DNA from: Gammaproteobacteria bacterium
GTDB lineage: Bacteria > Pseudomonadota > Gammaproteobacteria > Thiohalospirales > Thiohalospiraceae
Length of the DNA: 8,955 nt
Direction: 5' to 3'
Assembly: GCA_011322575.1 (NCBI GenBank)
Contig: DRMK01000259.1
Coordinates: 1 to 8,955 of the forward strand
The translations under genes were made by a program, and so were the position numbers. Positions 5,439 to 8,955 of this stretch are shown here, piece by piece. Under the pieces are notes generated by a model. The model worked only from the letters and a program-made list of their open reading frames with translations, had not been told where the DNA came from and made no database searches. Numbering within the stretch: position 1 is the stretch's first letter; each line of letters opens with the position of its first letter.

Positions 5439-6603
5439 CCGGGAAAATCAGCTGAACGCATCGCACCCCAAGGAACAACCGCCCTGGAAACTGGCTCTCT
5501 CTCTCCTCGGCGACACCACCCTGCAGGTGGAACTGTCCGGCAACTGGAGGATGCGGGACAGGCTTCCCCCTGCCGATGAGGTTCGGCGACGGCTGGAGAA
5601 ACCAGCGCAGATAAACAGGGTTATTTTCAAATCGGAACGCATCTCGGCCTGGGACAGTGGCCTGATCAACTTCCTGCGAAACGTAACCAGACTCTGTAAC
5701 GACCGTAACATCGAGGTGGACGACAGCGGGCTTCCGGAGGGGGCGCGGCGGCTGCTGAAACTCGCCTTCGCGGTGCCGGAACAGGCCACCGGGCGGCATG
5801 TGGAGCCACCGTCGGTTCTGCGATATGTGGGCCAGGTGGCGCTGGATCTGATCCGCGGCGCGCCGGCGATGATCCGCTTTGTCGGCGAGGTCACGCTCTC
5901 CGTAGGACGGCTGCTGCGCGGCAAGGCGCAGTACCGGCGCTCCGATCTGGCGCTCACCATCCAGGAGACGGGACCGCAGGCGCTGCCCATCGTCTCCCTG
6001 ATCAGCTTTCTGGTGGGGCTGATCCTGGCCTATATGGGGGCGGTGCAGCTGGCGCAGTTTGGCGCCCAGATCTACATTGCCGATCTGGTGGGGATCGGCA
6101 TGGCGCGCGAGATCGGCGCGCTGATGACCGGCATCATCCTGGCTGGCCGCACCGGGGCCGCCTTTGCCGCGCAGCTCGGCACCATGCAGGTGAACGAGGA
6201 GATCGACGCCTACCGGACCCTGGGGATCTCTCCGGTGGACTTCCTGGTGCTGCCGCGCATGCTGGCGCTGATCCTGATGGCTCCCCTGCTGACCCTGTAC
6301 GCCAGCCTAGTGGGCATGGTCGCCGGCATGCTGGTGGCGGTGCTGGCCTTCAACGTGGATCTGAACGAATACTACCAGCAGACCCTGTCGGCGCTCACCA
6401 TGCAGCACTTCCTGGTGGGACTCAGCAAGGGCGCGGTGTACGGCATCCTGATCGCCGTCGCTGGTTGCCTGCGCGGCATGCAGTGCGGACGCAGCGCCTC
6501 GGCGGTGGGTGAGGCAACCACCTCGGCGGTGGTCACCGCCATCGTATTCATCGTCGTCTCCGCCTCCCTGATGACCGTCATGTACCAGAAGCTGGGTATA
6601 TGA
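5422..6603 (+). CDS. MlaE-family lipid ABC transporter permease with fused N-terminal STAS domain
   Basis: The product of up to 393 residues has two parts. Residues about 22-120 form a STAS-like domain (LSLLGDTTLQVELSGNW, then INRVIFKSERISAWDSGLINFL), the kind supplied by the separate protein MlaB in the E. coli Mla system. Residues about 135-393 are an MlaE (YrbE) permease, with hydrophobic segments near 186-210, 234-252, 278-312, 330-350 and 367-388. The family core is GIGMAREIGALMTGIILAGR followed by TGAAFAAQLGTMQVNEEIDAYRTLG (225-268). It should sit in the inner membrane and work with the ATPase and MCE genes that follow to move lipids across the envelope. The start is unclear: the only nearby candidates are TTG at 5422 and 5425, with no Shine-Dalgarno sequence, while the first ATG (5548) would cut into the STAS domain. 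It ends in an ATGA overlap with the next gene. Confidence 0.9.
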   Translation: MLKPNNRENQLNASHPKEQPPWKLALSLLGDTTLQVELSGNWRMRDRLPPADEVRRRLEKPAQINRVIFKSERISAWDSGLINFLRNVTRLCNDRNIEVDDSGLPEGARRLLKLAFAVPEQATGRHVEPPSVLRYVGQVALDLIRGAPAMIRFVGEVTLSVGRLLRGKAQYRRSDLALTIQETGPQALPIVSLISFLVGLILAYMGAVQLAQFGAQIYIADLVGIGMAREIGALMTGIILAGRTGAAFAAQLGTMQVNEEIDAYRTLGISPVDFLVLPRMLALILMAPLLTLYASLVGMVAGMLVAVLAFNVDLNEYYQQTLSALTMQHFLVGLSKGAVYGILIAVAGCLRGMQCGRSASAVGEATTSAVVTAIVFIVVSASLMTVMYQKLGI

Positions 6604-7352
6604 GCGGCGAGGAGCATATCCGGGTGGTGGATCTCACCATGGCCTATGGCGACTTCGTGATCCAGCGGGATCTGAACTTTACCATCGAGCGGGGGGATGT
6701 GTTCATCATCATGGGCGGCAGCGGCTGCGGCAAGAGCACCCTGCTCAAGCACCTGATCGGTCTCAAGTCACCCCGCAAGGGGGAGATCTGGTTCGACGGG
6801 ATCGATTTCTGGAAAGCCCCGCCGCAGGAGCGGGAGGCGCTGAAACGCCGCTTCGGGGTGCTGTTCCAGAGCGGCGCCCTGTGGAGCTCCATGACCTTGC
6901 AGGAAAATGTCGCGCTGCCGCTTGGGGAGTACACCGACTTGAGCGAACGGGAGGTGAACGAGATCGCCTCCCTGAAGCTAGCGCTGGTGGGGCTGGCCGG
7001 GTTCGAGCAGTTCTACCCTGCCGAGATCAGCGGTGGCATGCGCAAGCGGGCCAGCCTGGCGCGCGCCATCGCCCTGGATCCCGAGGTGCTGTTCTTCGAC
7101 GAGCCATCCGCCGGGCTCGACCCCATCAGCTCCCGGCGGCTGGACGAGCTGATCCTGGAGATCCGCGACAGCCTGGGCGCCACCATCGTGGTGGTAACCC
7201 ACGAGCTGGCCAGCATCTTTACTATTGGAAACAACTCGGTTTTTCTCGATAATGAGAGCCGGACCATCATCGCCCAAGGTGATCCAAAAATGCTGCGTGA
7301 CAATGCGGAGAACATCAAGGTGCGCGCCTTCCTCAACCGGGGCGAGCCGTGA
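6600..7352 (+). CDS. MlaF-type ABC transporter ATP-binding protein
   Basis: The 250-residue protein is a complete ABC ATPase of the MlaF type. Motifs in order are Walker A GGSGCGKST (39-47), Q-loop Gln90 in LFQSGALWSSM, signature ISGGMRKRASLARAIALDP (143-161), Walker B VLFFDE (163-168, catalytic Glu168), D-loop AGLDP and switch His201 in VVVTHEL. The SGAL stretch after the Q-loop and the SGGM signature are typical of MCE-associated ATPases such as E. coli MlaF, which it matches closely. It should form a homodimer on the cytoplasmic face of the permease and power lipid movement. Its ATG overlaps the permease stop (ATGA), and its own stop overlaps the next start (GTGA), so translation is probably coupled along the operon. 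Confidence 0.95.
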   Translation: MSGEEHIRVVDLTMAYGDFVIQRDLNFTIERGDVFIIMGGSGCGKSTLLKHLIGLKSPRKGEIWFDGIDFWKAPPQEREALKRRFGVLFQSGALWSSMTLQENVALPLGEYTDLSEREVNEIASLKLALVGLAGFEQFYPAEISGGMRKRASLARAIALDPEVLFFDEPSAGLDPISSRRLDELILEIRDSLGATIVVVTHELASIFTIGNNSVFLDNESRTIIAQGDPKMLRDNAENIKVRAFLNRGEP

Positions 7353-8317
7353 GCAGAAAGGCCAATCCAACCCTGATCGGGCTGTTCGTGATCGCTGCCC
7401 TCGGACTGTTCCTGCTGGCGGTCTTTCTGCTCAGCGACGGCGCCATGTTCTCCAGGAAGAGGCACTACGTGCTGTTCTTCGAAAACAGCGTCACCGGGCT
7501 GAACGAGGGTGCCCCGGTCAGCTTCCGTGGCGTCAAGGTGGGCACCGTGACCGACATCACCCTGCAGGTGGATCCGCAAACGGAGCAGATCTACATCCCG
7601 GTGCATATCGAGATCAATCCGCGCCGCTTCTTCATCGCCACCGGCGAGAGGGAGGCCCCCGCCGGCTTCGACCTGCAGAACCTCGTGGAGCGCGGCCTGC
7701 GCGCCCAGCTGCAGATCCACAGTTTCATCACCGGACAGCTGTTCATCCAGCTGGACTACTATCCTGACAAGCCCGCCAAATATGCGGGAGTGATGACCGA
7801 ATATCCGGAGATCCCCACCGTTCCCTCCCTGCTGGACAAACTGGGCGGCAAGCTGGAGAACTACAGCTACGAAAAGCTGCTCGACAACCTGGCGGCCACC
7901 ATGGCGGGACTGGAACGGCTGGTCAACTCACCGGAGCTGGCGGAGAGCATCAGCTCCCTCAACCGTGCGCTGAAGAGCGTCGATACCATGGTAACCAATC
8001 TGGACGGGCAGATAGCCCCGCTCTCCTCCCGCCTCGACCGTACGCTGCTCGATGTGCAGCGGGTGGTTACGGAGATCCGCACCCTGACCCGCAACCTGGA
8101 CAGCCATGCCGAGACCATGTCCGCCAGCTTCCAGCACACCATGGAGCAGGCCAACGAGGCGTTCGGTACCGTCGGGGAGCAGCTCTCCGACGACTCCGAG
8201 CTGCACTACCAACTCGCGCGCGCCCTGCACGAACTGACCGAATCCGCTCGCGCGCTGCGCAATCTGGCGGACACCATCGAACGCAACCCGGAAACACTGC
8301 TGAAAGGGAAAAAATAG
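7349..8317 (+). CDS. MlaD-family MCE-domain substrate-binding protein
   Basis: The 322-residue protein begins with a short basic stretch and one membrane segment (about 9-28), which would anchor it in the inner membrane with the rest in the periplasm. A single MCE domain follows (about 38-138), with the marker segments YVLFFENSVTGLNEGAPVSF and RGVKVGTVTDI, then a long polar helical region (about 160-315) of the kind that in other MCE proteins builds a tube or needle above the hexameric ring. E. coli MlaD (183 residues) lacks such a long tail and PqiB has three MCE domains, so this is the one-domain, long-tail type. It should pass lipids between the permease and outer-membrane partners. The GTG start at 7349 is fixed by the GTGA overlap with the ATPase stop and gives a proper membrane anchor. 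Confidence 0.93.
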   Translation: MSRKANPTLIGLFVIAALGLFLLAVFLLSDGAMFSRKRHYVLFFENSVTGLNEGAPVSFRGVKVGTVTDITLQVDPQTEQIYIPVHIEINPRRFFIATGEREAPAGFDLQNLVERGLRAQLQIHSFITGQLFIQLDYYPDKPAKYAGVMTEYPEIPTVPSLLDKLGGKLENYSYEKLLDNLAATMAGLERLVNSPELAESISSLNRALKSVDTMVTNLDGQIAPLSSRLDRTLLDVQRVVTEIRTLTRNLDSHAETMSASFQHTMEQANEAFGTVGEQLSDDSELHYQLARALHELTESARALRNLADTIERNPETLLKGKK

Positions 8318-8319
8318 CC

Positions 8320-8955
8320 ATGCATCGACCCGCCACGCTGACGCTCCTGGGGTGCTGCCTCCTCCTGCTGGCGGCCTGCGGCACCACCCGGCCCTCCTAC
8401 TTCTACCTGCTGACACCGCTGGCGCAAGACGACAGCGGATTGGAAGATTCCGGGCCAGGCATCATTGTCGGCCCCATCACCCTGCCGGACTACCTGCTGC
8501 GTCCCCAGATCGTGTTACGCAACGACGAGAACGAGATAACCTTCGAAGAGTTCCATCGCTGGGCGGAACCGCTGCATGGAAACTTCTCCCGGGTACTGGC
8601 GGAAAACCTCTCCCGCCTGTTGCACACCTCCCGCATCGCCCTCTACCCCGGATATAAAACCTACGGCTTCCCCTATCAGGTGGTGGTCGACGTAAACCGG
8701 ATGGACGCCGGATTGGAGCGGGAGATAAATCTGGCCGCCCGCTGGAGCGTTCTGGACCGGCGCAACAAAAAGCTGCTTGCCAGCAGCAGGACATCGATTA
8801 CCGAGGAGGTTGATGGCGCGGGGTACAAGGCAATCATTTCTGCCCAGAGCAGGGCGGTGTCACGGCTTAGCCGTGAAATTGCGCAGGCAATCAGTGCGGC
8901 ACCGACACCTCTCCGCACAGATACGCTCTCCTCTTTTCCACAGGAAAACGCTCAA
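8320..8955 (+). CDS. ABC-type transport auxiliary lipoprotein, PqiC-like (open at right edge)
   Basis: The frame runs from the ATG at 8320 to the window edge, 212 codons without a stop. The protein starts with a lipoprotein signal: hydrophobic core and lipobox LLAAC, lipidated Cys20 followed by Gly, predicting the outer membrane. After it come SYFYLLTPL (26-34), VGPITLPDYLLRPQIVLR (50-67) and FHRWAEPLHGNFSRVLAENL (79-98), the hallmarks of the PqiC/YmbA (DUF330) family. In E. coli PqiC is the outer-membrane partner of the MCE protein PqiB, so here it probably receives the end of the MCE tail. It begins 2 bases after the MCE gene. The family is usually about 190-210 residues and the last visible part is low-complexity, so the stop is probably just beyond the edge. 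Confidence 0.9.
   Translation, partial: MHRPATLTLLGCCLLLLAACGTTRPSYFYLLTPLAQDDSGLEDSGPGIIVGPITLPDYLLRPQIVLRNDENEITFEEFHRWAEPLHGNFSRVLAENLSRLLHTSRIALYPGYKTYGFPYQVVVDVNRMDAGLEREINLAARWSVLDRRNKKLLASSRTSITEEVDGAGYKAIISAQSRAVSRLSREIAQAISAAPTPLRTDTLSSFPQENAQ

Noticed and set aside
1..8955. CRISPR array, tRNA, rRNA or insertion sequence
   Set aside because: No regularly spaced repeats, no tRNA-like cloverleaf, no rRNA and no transposase gene were seen on reading both strands.

Overview
The window looks like part of a GC-rich gammaproteobacterial chromosome. The best clue is the arrangement of rluD and pgeF reading left and bamD reading right from a shared intergenic region, an order also found in E. 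coli. The sbcB-type exonuclease I, the two outer-membrane lipoproteins and the Mla-type ABC genes also point to a Gram-negative proteobacterium. Genus cannot be told from the sequence alone.

Layout, left to right. (1) Positions 1-20, minus strand: the first six codons of a gene that continues beyond the edge, preceded by a good Shine-Dalgarno sequence. (2) 81-1788, minus strand: rluD (23S rRNA pseudouridine synthase) followed by pgeF (YfiH family), overlapping by 11 bp. (3) 1789-1867: divergent intergenic region. (4) 1868-3154, plus strand: bamD (outer-membrane assembly lipoprotein) and a small nitroreductase-family gene. (5) 3141-4586, minus strand: sbcB, converging on the nitroreductase gene with a 14-bp tail-to-tail overlap. 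(6) 4795-5346, plus strand: a compact YefM/YoeB-type toxin-antitoxin operon, much richer in A+T than its neighbours, with a near-consensus promoter whose spacer and -10 element are covered by a perfect 7-bp-arm palindrome. (7) 5422-8955, plus strand: a four-gene MCE/Mla-type lipid-transport ABC operon: a STAS-MlaE fusion permease, an MlaF-type ATPase, an MlaD-type MCE protein, and a PqiC-like auxiliary lipoprotein still open at the right edge. Its junctions are ATGA, GTGA and a 2-bp gap.

Much of the window concerns the cell envelope. BamD works in outer-membrane protein assembly, the MCE operon probably moves lipids between inner and outer membranes, and PgeF is linked to peptidoglycan quality control. 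RluD and SbcB are housekeeping RNA-modification and DNA-repair enzymes. The toxin-antitoxin cassette looks like an acquired insert. No terminator is visible between it and the MCE operon, so its autoregulated promoter might also feed that operon. I found no entirely new system. The points most worth checking are the toxin-antitoxin promoter layout and possible read-through, the unusual start of the STAS-MlaE gene, the coding-like segment upstream of sbcB, and the truncated gene at the left edge.
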